Shown here: in pieces, positions 8,149 to 15,703 of the stretch
Numbering within the stretch: the stretch's first letter is position 1
How the letters are laid out: each line of letters opens with the position of its first letter
Assembly (NCBI GenBank): GCA_902562015.1
Contig: CACERX010000025.1
Span: 1-20,992 of the forward strand
Origin: an uncultured SAR324 cluster bacterium
Lineage (GTDB): Bacteria; SAR324; NAC60-12
Reading direction: 5' to 3'
DNA: 20,992 nucleotides
Made by a program: the position numbers and the translations under genes
Notes under the pieces: model-generated
What the model was told of the DNA's origin: nothing
Database searches by the model: none
The model's input: the letters and a program-made list of their open reading frames with translations, nothing else

Positions 8149-8159
8149 CACTTTGTCAA
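8131..8159 (-). promoter_or_regulatory. Leftward sigma-70-type promoter overlapping CIRCE
   Basis: Read on the minus strand, TTGACA (8154-8159) is followed after exactly 17 bases by TAAAGT (8131-8136). Transcription would start near 8124 and run into the 73-codon gene with a leader of about 130 nucleotides. The CIRCE arms cover the spacer and the start-site side, so HrcA would block polymerase. Confidence 0.75.
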
Positions 8160-8213
8160 GCTTTTTTTAAAATAAAATTTAAATTAAATTAAAACGGGAA
8201 AAAATAGATTATG

Positions 8214-8525
8214 TCAGAACAACAATAAACAGTAAGTACCGTCTAATGCCATATGTATCAACAGGCCTAAAGCTAAAATCCTTAAATTAGGTGAGAGGAG
8301 GAAGGCTAGGTAAACAACAATTGCAGGCCATGAATGTAGGGGATGTATGCTAATGCTACAACGGTTTGGATCAAAAATTGGATCAGCCAAAAGGTGATCC
8401 AAATCAACGGCAATAGTAATTACCATTATCATAAATGGCCTAATCCATTTTTCCTGCCAAACAGCTTTTGCCACGGCAAGCGGCACAAAAAAATGGAGCA
8501 TCAAATGCAATATTGTAGATTCCAT
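8214..8525 (-). CDS. DUF6122 family small integral membrane protein
   Basis: This 103-residue, very hydrophobic protein has about four predicted membrane segments. It carries the motif block VDLDHLLADPIFDPNRCSI, then HPLHSWPAI, and HMALDG near the end, typical of DUF6122 proteins as I recall them. The conserved Asp and His residues (VDLDHLLAD, HPLH, HMALD) resemble the pattern of YdjM/LexA-binding-type inner-membrane metal-dependent hydrolases, but no activity is known. The length is complete for the family. It starts 50 bases after the epmA stop on the same strand, so it could be read from the epmA transcript. There is no Shine-Dalgarno sequence before the ATG. Its stop lies about 55 bases upstream of the CIRCE promoter, so readthrough into the 73-codon gene is possible. 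Confidence 0.8.
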   Translation of the reverse strand: MESTILHLMLHFFVPLAVAKAVWQEKWIRPFMIMVITIAVDLDHLLADPIFDPNRCSISIHPLHSWPAIVVYLAFLLSPNLRILALGLLIHMALDGTYCLLLF

Positions 8526-8575
8526 ATTTTAATTTTTGTAATTGTTATTAATTTTATTTGCAAACAAAAAAATAA

Positions 8576-9655
8576 TTAAACTTCATCTACAGTAAAACAA
8601 ATCACATCCTTAATATTATCTGAACCACAAAGCCACATTAGTAAACGGTCAATTCCCAAAGCCATACCCGAACACTCAGGTAGTCCTTGCTCAAGACTTT
8701 TAAGGAATTTTATATCCAAAGGAATAGATTCACGACCTTCTGATTCTCTATTTTTCAGGTCTTGTTCAAAACGTCTGCGTTGCTCAATAGGATCAGTCAA
8801 TTCTGCAAAGCCATTGGCTAATTCCATGCAATTGACATAGAGTTCTACACGTTCTGCGAATTTCGGATTCATTGGGTTTTTCCTGGCAAGACTAGCGAGT
8901 GGCATAGGCCAGTCAATTACAAAAACAGGAGTAGGATTTGAAAATCTGTCTTGAATATAGTTCCATAGCCGAAAAAAAGTTTGTTCATATGCCAGTGAGT
9001 CAGTGAGTTTTGAAGTATCAGGCAGGTCATTTAGAAGCTTTTCATATCCAGACAGCTTTGCCTTTCTTCGCAATTCATTAGCTGTTTCATAACCATCTAG
9101 TTCTATTCCAAAATGTTTTTTAAATAAAGAACTAACAGAAATCCGTGGCCATGGCGGCAGGGCTATTTTTTTAGAAATAAGATTTGACTTAATTGAATCT
9201 GAAATGTGCAATACGAATTGCTCAATATCAGTCATCAACTTCTCCAATGGCTCGTAGGTTCTGTACCACTCAAGCATTGTGAATTCAGGATTGTGTTGCG
9301 GGCTGTTCTCGTCATCGCGAAAGCACCTAGTGATTTGGAATATTTTATCAAAACCTCCAACCAGCAGTCTCTTCATTTGATATTCAGGAGAAGTTATTAA
9401 ATATCCTTTTTCTGTCTTTACTGGAAACAACTGTACTTCCGGACTTGGTGCAGAAACCAGCAATGGAGTTTCCGTTTCAATAAATTTTTGCTGGTCAAAC
9501 CACTTTCTTATTCCCCGAATAATTTTATGGCGAGTTTGGATAAACTCCATTCTTGAGGGGTTTTTTGTTAATTTAATCCAGCGAAAAATATCTTCGTTTA
9601 CATTAAATTTTAATGTAGAATTTCTAGTTTTTATTCTTTCCAGCTTTTTTTCCAT
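8576..9655 (-). CDS. epmA: EF-P lysyl-ligase EpmA (GenX/PoxA), class II LysRS paralogue
   Basis: EpmA attaches (R)-beta-lysine to a conserved lysine of elongation factor P. It is a lysyl-tRNA synthetase catalytic core without the N-terminal anticodon-binding domain, as here. Visible motifs are TSPEYQMKRLL, class II motif 2 (FQITRCFRDDENSPQHNPEFTMLEWYR), ELANGFAELTDP, and motif 3 (GMALGIDRLLMWL). The ATG at 9655 is chosen, giving 359 residues; E. coli EpmA has about 325. An ATG at 9709 would add 18 residues and a TTG at 9739 would add 28; none has a Shine-Dalgarno sequence, so the start is uncertain. The substrate gene efp lies about 400 bases upstream on the same strand, which supports the function. 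EpmB, the aminomutase that makes beta-lysine, is not in the window. Confidence 0.92.
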   Translation of the reverse strand: MEKKLERIKTRNSTLKFNVNEDIFRWIKLTKNPSRMEFIQTRHKIIRGIRKWFDQQKFIETETPLLVSAPSPEVQLFPVKTEKGYLITSPEYQMKRLLVGGFDKIFQITRCFRDDENSPQHNPEFTMLEWYRTYEPLEKLMTDIEQFVLHISDSIKSNLISKKIALPPWPRISVSSLFKKHFGIELDGYETANELRRKAKLSGYEKLLNDLPDTSKLTDSLAYEQTFFRLWNYIQDRFSNPTPVFVIDWPMPLASLARKNPMNPKFAERVELYVNCMELANGFAELTDPIEQRRRFEQDLKNRESEGRESIPLDIKFLKSLEQGLPECSGMALGIDRLLMWLCGSDNIKDVICFTVDEV

Positions 9656-10061
9656 ATTTACTCTGAAAGTAATTAATGATCCTAATTTAAGTTTAACTGT
9701 TTTTTCCATAATTAAACTGAACAACTGAACCGGTATCAAAACTTTTTTTAGATTGTTCTATCATCCTTCCAGGGTAATTATCAGATGGCAGATTTTCTCA
9801 GTGACTTTGCAAAGAACTAGGCATAGTCATGAATACTTAAGTTGTTTTCTGTAAAAATTTGAATGGAGTATGAAAATACAGCTTTAAAACGTAATAACAG
9901 TAAGGCTACATTAGCCAGCTGAATTTGTAGTGCTCTCTTTTAATTTTTTATGAGACTATGAGCCAGTGAATTTTTTAGCTTTAATTAGAGCAGATTTGGA
10001 AAATGTATTAAGCTTAAGCAGGAATTTTTAGAAAAACGGGTTACTTATAGATTTTTAAAAA
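9656..10061. other. Gap between efp and epmA without a recognisable gene
   Basis: About 400 AT-rich bases. The part next to epmA may be coding if one of its earlier starts is used. The rest (9740-10061) shows no open reading frame with coding character. One small hairpin is seen, GGCTA-cat-TAGCC near 9903-9915. No terminator with a U-run follows efp on the minus strand that I can identify, so efp and epmA could share a transcript. Confidence 0.4.
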
Positions 10062-10628
10062 TTAATTTTGATTTTTTACTCTCTCTACATATTCACCATT
10101 CCTTGTGTCGATTTTTAGATGATCACCCTCATTAATAAATAGGGGGACATTTAATGAATAACCGGTTGCAACCAAAGCAGGTTTCAAAGCCCCTGTGACA
10201 GTATTACCTTTCTCTCCGGGAGCAGTTTCTGTAACTTCCATAATAACAAAATTTGGTAATGACAAACCAATAGGTCTTCCCTTATAATAACTAACCTCAA
10301 CATTCATGTTTTCGATCAAATAATTTGCATTCTCTCCAACTAGAGTGTCTTCTAAACTTACCTGTTCATAATTGCTTGAGTCCAGAAAATGATAATTACC
10401 ATCACTATATAGATATTGCATGGGGCGTTCTTCAGTGTCTGCGGGTTTTAGTTTCTCGCCTGATTTAAATGTTCGGTCAATAACAGCTCCATTTATCAAG
10501 TTTCGGACTTTGGTCCTAGTAAATGCAGTCCCTTTTCCTGGCTTTACGAACTGAAATTCGATTACTATGAATGGTTCTCCGTCCATTTCAATCCTAAGGC
10601 CTTTTCTAATATCTGATGTTTCGTACAT
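10062..10628 (-). CDS. efp: Translation elongation factor P
   Basis: EF-P binds between the P and E sites and relieves ribosome stalling at polyproline stretches. The 188-residue length is standard and all three beta-barrel domains are present: N-terminal KOW-like domain, OB domain II, OB domain III. The modified loop reads FVKPGKGTAFTRTKVRN with Lys32 at the tip, equivalent to E. coli Lys34, so it belongs to the lysine-loop type that EpmA modifies. The C-terminal signature block around FINEGDHLKIDTRNGEYVER is intact. It is divergent from gluQ and upstream of epmA on the same strand. The ATG start is fixed by the conserved N terminus even though no Shine-Dalgarno sequence is visible. Confidence 0.97.
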   Translation of the reverse strand: MYETSDIRKGLRIEMDGEPFIVIEFQFVKPGKGTAFTRTKVRNLINGAVIDRTFKSGEKLKPADTEERPMQYLYSDGNYHFLDSSNYEQVSLEDTLVGENANYLIENMNVEVSYYKGRPIGLSLPNFVIMEVTETAPGEKGNTVTGALKPALVATGYSLNVPLFINEGDHLKIDTRNGEYVERVKNQN

Positions 10629-10921
10629 TGAAATAAAGTTTTCTAGATAAATTTTTTATTTAAATTAATGTTTTGATCATAATTAAGCAAATAATCGTTT
10701 TATTCTCATTTTATTTGAAGGGATTAATTAATTCCCAAATTTTCAACAATAATTTTTTATAATAGACAAAGGTTATATCAAGCATAATAACAAATCTAGT
10801 TTATTTTGTATTACACCATTAAGAACAAAAATATGAACATGATTCTTTTAAATTTGTTTGGTATATCAACTTATTGATTTAATTTGAATGACGAAAATTA
10901 TTTGCTGACAGGTCATGAATT

Positions 10922-11851
10922 ATGCCTTCTAATTTCATTTCAAGGTTGGCACCAACTCCCAGTGGCTATCTGCATTTTGGGAATGCATTTAATTTTTTGC
11001 TGACATATTTGCTTGTTAATTTCTATGATGGGGTATTGCATCTTCGAATTGATGATCTGGATGGACCTAGAGTTGATCAAAAATTTGTAGAGGATATTTT
11101 TATTCAATTGGAATGGCTCGGGATTGATTATCATTTTGGTCCATCGGGACCCGATGATTTATATTCTAATTTTTCACAGCAATTACGAAAGGATAGTTAT
11201 TTTAATGCAATTGAAATACTTAAAAATGCAGGTCACTTGTTTGCATGTGAATGCTCACGCTCGAAAATCAGAAATTCTACATCCAGTAATATTTATCCTA
11301 GAACATGCAGAAATAAAAATTTAGATTTTCTGAAAGATAACCAGACATGGCGGGTAATTGTTCCTGATAATACTTTTGTTTGGTACAGTACTTTAACAAA
11401 AAATAAGAAGGAAATTGATATGACAAATAGGATTGGAGACTTTGTTGTCAGAAGAAGGAACGGGGTACCAGCTTATCAGATTGCATCCTTGGTAGATGAT
11501 ATTGAAATGAGAGTAAATCTTATTGTAAGGGGCTCTGATTTAATTTCATCTACAGGGTCACAGCTTTTCCTGGCAAAATGCTTAAAAGATTCTTTTTTCC
11601 CATCTGTTCACTTTGTTCACCATAAGTTAGTGAAAAATGAGTCAGGGGGAAAAATTTCAAAATCATCTGGGGATCATTCATTGAAATACTTGAGGAAAAA
11701 ATATAATAGCCCAACTATTGTTTATCAAAAAAGTGCTAAAATTCTAGATCTTCCATTTGATGAAATTCATACTCTTCAGGATTTAACACAGGTGTTTAGG
11801 ACAGAAATGATTCGAAGAAAAAATTTGATGGTATTTAATGACCAACTCTAA
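10922..11851 (+). CDS. gluQ: Glutamyl-Q tRNA(Asp) synthetase (GluRS paralogue)
   Basis: GluQ (YadB) charges glutamate onto the queuosine base in the anticodon of tRNA-Asp. At 309 residues it has the GluRS catalytic core but no anticodon-binding domain, as in the family. Seen are the class I start RLAPTPSGYLHFGNA (HIGH-like H18-F-G-N21), a zinc-binding set C109-x-C111, Y125 and C129, the segment VVRRRNGVPAYQIASLVDD, and the KMSKS-like KISKS (244-248). The zinc set and lack of the C-terminal half separate it from a discriminating GluRS. It implies that the organism makes queuosine tRNA. It is divergent from efp over a 293-base AT-rich gap and ends four bases before the convergent greA stop. Confidence 0.92.
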   Translation: MPSNFISRLAPTPSGYLHFGNAFNFLLTYLLVNFYDGVLHLRIDDLDGPRVDQKFVEDIFIQLEWLGIDYHFGPSGPDDLYSNFSQQLRKDSYFNAIEILKNAGHLFACECSRSKIRNSTSSNIYPRTCRNKNLDFLKDNQTWRVIVPDNTFVWYSTLTKNKKEIDMTNRIGDFVVRRRNGVPAYQIASLVDDIEMRVNLIVRGSDLISSTGSQLFLAKCLKDSFFPSVHFVHHKLVKNESGGKISKSSGDHSLKYLRKKYNSPTIVYQKSAKILDLPFDEIHTLQDLTQVFRTEMIRRKNLMVFNDQL

Positions 11852-11855
11852 AATA

Positions 11856-12335
11856 TCATGTAATAAATTCGACTTTGAGAATTTCGATTTCAATTTTCCC
11901 TTTTGGAATAGGAACAGTAAGAGTCTCTCCAGCGGACCTTCCAATCAATGCACGTGCTATTGGTGAGGAAATTGAAATTTTATTTTGCTTTATATCGGCT
12001 TCATCTTCTCCGACAATTTGATAATTACTGACTTCTTCAGTATCAATATCCTCGAATGAGACCGTTGCTCCAAATACGACTTTATCTCCGGATAGTTTTT
12101 CTATATCAATTACATTTGCTTTCGCCAGCTTGGCATTAAGATCCTGTATTCTGCCTTCAATAAATCCCTGCTGTTCTTTTGCGGCATGATATTCAGCATT
12201 CTCCTTTAAATCTCCGTGTTCTCTTGCCGAGGAAATTGCGTTTACGACCGCAGGCCTATCAGTACTTAAAAGTTGTTTTAATTCTTTTTTTAAAAGCTCA
12301 TAACCCTTTTTAGTAACCGGGTAAGATTCTTTCAT
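11856..12335 (-). CDS. greA: Transcription elongation factor GreA
   Basis: GreA inserts its coiled coil into the secondary channel of RNA polymerase and stimulates cleavage of backtracked transcripts. The 159-residue length is normal. The coiled-coil tip motif [15 protein letters not shown] carries the catalytic acids Asp42 and Glu45. The C-terminal FKBP-like domain ends in the usual [23 protein letters not shown] block. It is read away from the small lipoprotein gene and collides with gluQ, their stops four bases apart with no terminator between. The ATG is fixed by the conserved start ([15 protein letters not shown]). Confidence 0.97.
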   Translation of the reverse strand: MKESYPVTKKGYELLKKELKQLLSTDRPAVVNAISSAREHGDLKENAEYHAAKEQQGFIEGRIQDLNAKLAKANVIDIEKLSGDKVVFGATVSFEDIDTEEVSNYQIVGEDEADIKQNKISISSPIARALIGRSAGETLTVPIPKGKIEIEILKVEFIT

Positions 12336-12452
12336 AGTTGAAAATTATTACAGATTGAATTTAATTAGAGAGTTTAACTTAATTGATTTATTTTTGGATT
12401 AACAAAGTGCCATAGGTTAGAAAGACGGAGTAAAATGATCAAGATTCGAAAT

Positions 12453-12884
12453 TCATCGATTAATCGGCATTACCCACTCATACTGATCTCGGTAAACTGA
12501 GATCATTTCACTTTGATCATCATCAGGCATGTTACGTCGAATTATCCGTGCTAAAGAGGTGTTCATTTCCATTAAATTCTGTATTGCATAATAATGTGAA
12601 ACTCTTCTATCCCAACAATTTTTAACTTTCCTAGATTCATAAACTGAGTCAGATGCAGCATAAAATGCCTGGTAAAGTTGATTGTCACTTCTTTCATTAA
12701 AATACAGGGCCAATCCTGACTTTGCATCCTCATGAAGTTTAAAGGCTCTTTCAATCACAAAATTTGCGCACGTTGCCGGAGTAGCTTGTTCTGTGGTGTA
12801 ACCAATGACTTTTTTAAAATTTGAACATCCGGAGCAAATAAGAAAAATTCCAGAGATAAAAAATAACAATAAACTTCTTTGCAT
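12453..12884 (-). CDS. Small putative lipoprotein of unknown function
   Basis: No family recognised. The 143-residue protein opens with a signal-peptide-like segment (MQRSLLLFFISGIFLICSGC) whose Cys20 is a plausible lipidation site; the residue at -3 is Cys rather than the usual Leu, so the lipobox is atypical. The mature part is helical and charged, with Cys39 and Cys90 that could form a disulfide, and many aromatic residues (YQAFYAASDSVY, SHYYAIQ). It probably sits in the periplasm attached to a membrane. It lies between the FAH-family gene and greA on the same strand, 117 bases before greA. No link in function is evident. Confidence 0.65.
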   Translation of the reverse strand: MQRSLLLFFISGIFLICSGCSNFKKVIGYTTEQATPATCANFVIERAFKLHEDAKSGLALYFNERSDNQLYQAFYAASDSVYESRKVKNCWDRRVSHYYAIQNLMEMNTSLARIIRRNMPDDDQSEMISVYRDQYEWVMPINR

Positions 12885-13035
12885 AATTTAATTCATTCTT
12901 TTAAAATTTTTTTTTAATGGTACCTTAAAATTATTAAATATAAGGATAATCCCATTAATTTTTTTAATTATATTTACTATAATTTTTTCGGCATTTTTCC
13001 ACTAAACTTTAGAACTAATTTGGACATTTTAATTT

Positions 13036-13722
13036 TCAAACGATTTTTATTTCCAACTTTGTCAGGTTTTCTACTACTCCTTCTAATTTGTCTCCCCTTT
13101 TTATGGGGCCAACTCCTGATGGTGTGCCGGTGAAAATCAAGTCTCCTGGACAGAGTTCAAAAAATTCTGAGAGGATAGAAATAATTTCAGGTACAGTCCA
13201 GATCATTTCAGAAATATCACCCTGTTGACGAATCTCACCGTTTACTTTAAGTGCGATTCTCCCTTTTTTAAGGTAACCAACTTCATCAACTTTATGCAAA
13301 ACCGAGCACGGAGCAGAATGGTCAAAACCTTTTGCTACAGACCATGGACGGCTTCTTTTTTTTGCCTCCATCTGCAAGTCTCTTCGGGTCAAATCCAGAC
13401 CTACTGTGTAACCAAAAATATGATTGAGGGCTTCCGATTTAATGATTTTTTTACCTTTTACTCCAATCGCAATAACCAATTCAATCTCGTGATGCAAATT
13501 TTTTGTGTTAGTGGGATAAGAAATTTTTGAGATTTGATTAGAGGCTGCATCTGCTGGTTTGCTAAAGAAAAATGGAGCATCTCTTTCAGGGTTTGATCCC
13601 ATTTCATACATGTGATCAGAGTAATTCTGACCCACACAATAAATTCTATGAACAGGAAAAACGTTCTCAGTGCCCGCTACAGAAAGTACAGGGATTTTAT
13701 GAATTGGAAAAACGTAATTCAT
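13036..13722 (-). CDS. Fumarylacetoacetate hydrolase-family protein (fumarylpyruvate hydrolase-like)
   Basis: FAH-fold enzymes cleave C-C bonds of beta-diketo acids or act as decarboxylases or isomerases in aromatic and sugar-acid breakdown. The 228-residue length fits the single-domain bacterial type. Metal ligands are visible in HHEIELVIAIG (two Glu) and VGLDLTRRDLQ (Asp), plus the active-site segment KGFDHSAP and the C-terminal GDLIFTGTPSGVGPI. The start FPVHRIYCVGQNYSDH and FFFSKPADA most resemble fumarylpyruvate hydrolases, but with no catabolic genes nearby the substrate cannot be set. The ATG at 13722 is preferred over the TTG one codon earlier. Just upstream are two inverted repeats of the hexamer TTAAGT that may form an operator. 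Confidence 0.88.
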   Translation of the reverse strand: MNYVFPIHKIPVLSVAGTENVFPVHRIYCVGQNYSDHMYEMGSNPERDAPFFFSKPADAASNQISKISYPTNTKNLHHEIELVIAIGVKGKKIIKSEALNHIFGYTVGLDLTRRDLQMEAKKRSRPWSVAKGFDHSAPCSVLHKVDEVGYLKKGRIALKVNGEIRQQGDISEMIWTVPEIISILSEFFELCPGDLIFTGTPSGVGPIKRGDKLEGVVENLTKLEIKIV

Positions 13723-13741
13723 CAAATATTGTCAAAACTTT

Positions 13742-13784
13742 TTAAGTAGATTCAACTTAATTGTTTAATTTTAAGTAAACTTAA
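13742..13784 (-). promoter_or_regulatory. Paired TTAAGT inverted repeats, candidate operator
   Basis: Four half-sites fall in 43 bases: TTAAGT (13742-13747) and ACTTAA (13755-13760), then TTAAGT (13771-13776) and ACTTAA (13779-13784). They lie 20 to 62 bases upstream of the start of the FAH-family gene, where a regulator would act. The hexamer is AT-rich, so chance is not excluded. Confidence 0.35.
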
Positions 13785-14257
13785 CCCATTATTTTTTTGG
13801 AGCTTTTTTTAAAAAAAATGATGGTTGTACAATCATTTTGTTGTGCATCACATTTTGAGAAAAGGCCAAAAGATCAAAAATTTAACTTTAATTATACAAT
13901 TATTTACTGATTTTTTAAAAGCTTATGAATTTTTTCAACTGTTAGAAAGAAATTAAATCAAATATTTTTTATGTTAAAAATTATACATACCTTAAATTTA
14001 AATTGGGGTCAATTTTAAACTAGGAGATACTTTTTTTATGAGAATAATCTTATATGGCTCGATCAGACTTTGCATCTATTATTTGACAAAGCAGTGACAA
14101 ATATGAGTGTCATGATGAATTAATTATTATCTGTTGGTTTACCAATAGTTGATGTTTATTCATTTTTTCTTGATTCATTTTTTCATGAAGATGAGATCTA
14201 AGTTAAAAATTAGCTTAGCGAGTTGAGAGATAAAATATTAATTAAATAATGTAAAAT
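13785..14257. other. AT-rich gene-poor region upstream of selD
   Basis: No substantial gene. Two items are seen. A 19-residue open frame at 14038-14097 on the plus strand is preceded by AGGAGA ten bases before its ATG. A direct repeat of TGACAAA (14084-14090 and 14095-14101, 11-base period) overlaps its 3' end. A near-palindrome around TTGTACAA lies at 13826-13833. None can be given a function. Confidence 0.35.
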
Positions 14258-14397
14258 AAATAAAAATTACTACTATCATTAAAAGGTGCCGAAGTGTATA
14301 TCTGGGAAAAACATATACTTAAGACTCTGATCGATTGCATACCTAATCTATTCCAAAATTTATCAAGACTCGCTTTGAGTGATAAGTCTTGTTTTTT
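14258..14397 (+). ncRNA. Candidate small RNA or leader upstream of selD
   Basis: A transcript here is suggested by a possible promoter (TTGAGA 14223-14228, then 17 bases, ATAATG 14246-14251), a hairpin (AAGTGTAT 14292-14299 with ATATACTT 14313-14320), and an intrinsic terminator at the 3' end. No open reading frame fits. It does not match a riboswitch class I can name. It ends 137 bases before selD, so it could be a free RNA or an attenuating leader. The 5' end is a guess. Confidence 0.35.
14364..14397 (+). terminator. Rho-independent terminator with no gene before it
   Basis: CAAGACT (14364-14370) pairs with AGTCTTG (14385-14391), topped by CGCT-ttg-AGTG (14371-14381) with a short bulge, and is followed at once by six T (14392-14397). 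It ends rightward transcription although no protein gene lies within 600 bases upstream on this strand. Confidence 0.75.
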
Positions 14398-14534
14398 CAC
14401 TTCCATCTTGAAATCCTGAAAATAGCTTTTTTAAAAGCTTAGATCCCGTTTTTTAAAGCGAAAATTTTAAAATTTTTTCCAAAAAATTCACTTTAGATTT
14501 ATTAAATACAACATTAATTTGTAAAAAAAATAAC

Positions 14535-15569
14535 ATGCCAACTCTTACCAGTTTAGCGAAATCCTGCGGTTGAGCAGCCAAATTTGGTCCGGTCGGACTG
14601 AAAAAACTTCTGTCTTCATTACCGCAAAATTTTGATCAAAATGTTCTGGTTGGTTTTGATACCAGTGATGATGCTGGAGTATATCGTCTAAATGATGAAC
14701 AGGCCCTGGTTTTAACAGTTGATTTTATCACTCCACCAGTAGATGACCCTTATGTATATGGACAGATAGCTGCTGCGAATTCACTAAGCGATATCTACGC
14801 TATGGGAGGGAAACCATTGTCCTGCCTGAATTTAGTTGGATTCCCTTCAGGAAAACTTGGTAATGATGTTCTGGAAGAAATAATTGCTGGCGCGTTGCAA
14901 AAGATTAACGAAGCAGGTGCAGTTCTTTTAGGAGGACATACAACTGACGATGATGAACCAAAATTTGGATTGGCCGTGACTGGAGTGGTACATCCAGAAA
15001 AAATATGGAGAAACAGCGGCCTGCAAGAAGGAGATCATTTGATTCTAACTAAGCCCATAGGCAGCGGTGTATTGTTGAATGCTAACAAAAAGAAAAAGGT
15101 TTCACAAAATGCTTTGCAAGAGTGTATTGAATCAATGACCAAACTTAATAAAACTGCAGCTGAATTAATGGAAGATTTTGATATACATGCTGCAACGGAT
15201 ATAACAGGATTTGGTTTTGCTGGACATGCTTTGGAAATGGTTCAGGAAGCAAAGCTTACATTGAATGTTTCTTTAAAAAAAATCCCTTTTTATAGAGAAG
15301 CAAGTCAAATGTATATGAATGGTTTCACTACAAGGGTGAATAAAATTAATCGTGAAATGGTTGAACAACACTGGTCTTTCCCTCATGGAATTATGACTGA
15401 GCAACAGGAGTTGTTACTTGACCCGCAGACCAGTGGAGGACTTTTATTTGCTGTACCGGAAGACCAATCCAGCTCAGTTTTAAGTACTCTTAAAAAAGCA
15501 GGGGTCACCACCTCAAAACAAGTAGGATTCGTTAGCAGATTCAAAAATTCTAAGCTGATTTTCAGCTAA
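14535..15569 (+). CDS. selD: Selenophosphate synthetase SelD, itself a selenoprotein (UGA codon 13 read as selenocysteine)
   Basis: SelD makes selenophosphate from selenide and ATP, the selenium donor for selenocysteine and selenouridine. Read from the ATG at 14535 through an in-frame TGA at 14571-14573, the frame encodes 344 residues, the family's usual size. The protein starts MPTLTSLAKSCGUAAKFGP, the exact context (CGUAAK) of the catalytic Cys/Sec in selenocysteine-containing SelD. After the TGA come FDTSDDAGVY, VDFITPPVDDPYVYGQIAANSL and SDIYAMGGKPLSCLNLVGFP, essential ATP- and Mg-binding blocks that would be lost if translation began at the next ATG (14802). GGHTTDDDEP and the C-terminal LLLDPQTSGGLL are also intact. 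Hence this is not a pseudogene. The organism should carry selA, selB and tRNA-Sec elsewhere. fusA follows 134 bases downstream. Confidence 0.95.
14571..14602 (+). promoter_or_regulatory. Bacterial SECIS-like element for selD recoding
   Basis: Seventeen bases after the TGA lies a four-base loop GGTC (14591-14594) on an 8-pair stem, TTTGGTCC (14583-14590) with GGACTGAA (14595-14602), including two G-U pairs. A GGU at the top of a hairpin about 16-20 bases after UGA is the hallmark recognised by SelB; E. coli fdhF has GGUC at nearly the same distance. Confidence 0.82.
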
Positions 15570-15703
15570 GTTCCCTAAACTAGAAAAATATAATAATAAA
15601 TAAATTTAATGGCTTGAAAAAAATATTAATTTCGAGTTATTATTGAAAGTTAAGCTTTATTCTATATGCATAAGTTTATTCCATAAATTCATAAGACTGG
15701 GCT

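Noticed and set aside
9656..9739. epmA starting at the TTG at 9739
   Set aside because: Would add 28 unconserved residues with a rare start codon and no ribosome site; ATG codons at 9655 or 9709 are better.
13225..13530. Plus-strand open frame opposite the FAH-family gene
   Set aside because: Antisense of conserved catalytic region; no own features.
14281..14330. Glycine-riboswitch-like words (GCCGAAG, CTGGGAAAA, GAC)
   Set aside because: The order and stems do not form the glycine aptamer; GCCGAAG runs straight into a different hairpin.
13911..14441. Direct repeat TTTTTTAAAAGCTTA at 13911 and 14427
   Set aside because: Low-complexity AT-rich word; similar strings occur elsewhere in spacers, so not taken as a mobile-element end.
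14802..15569. selD starting at the ATG at 14802, or a truncated selD pseudogene
   Set aside because: Conserved SelD sequence continues upstream through the TGA to a normal start, with a SECIS-like hairpin after the TGA.
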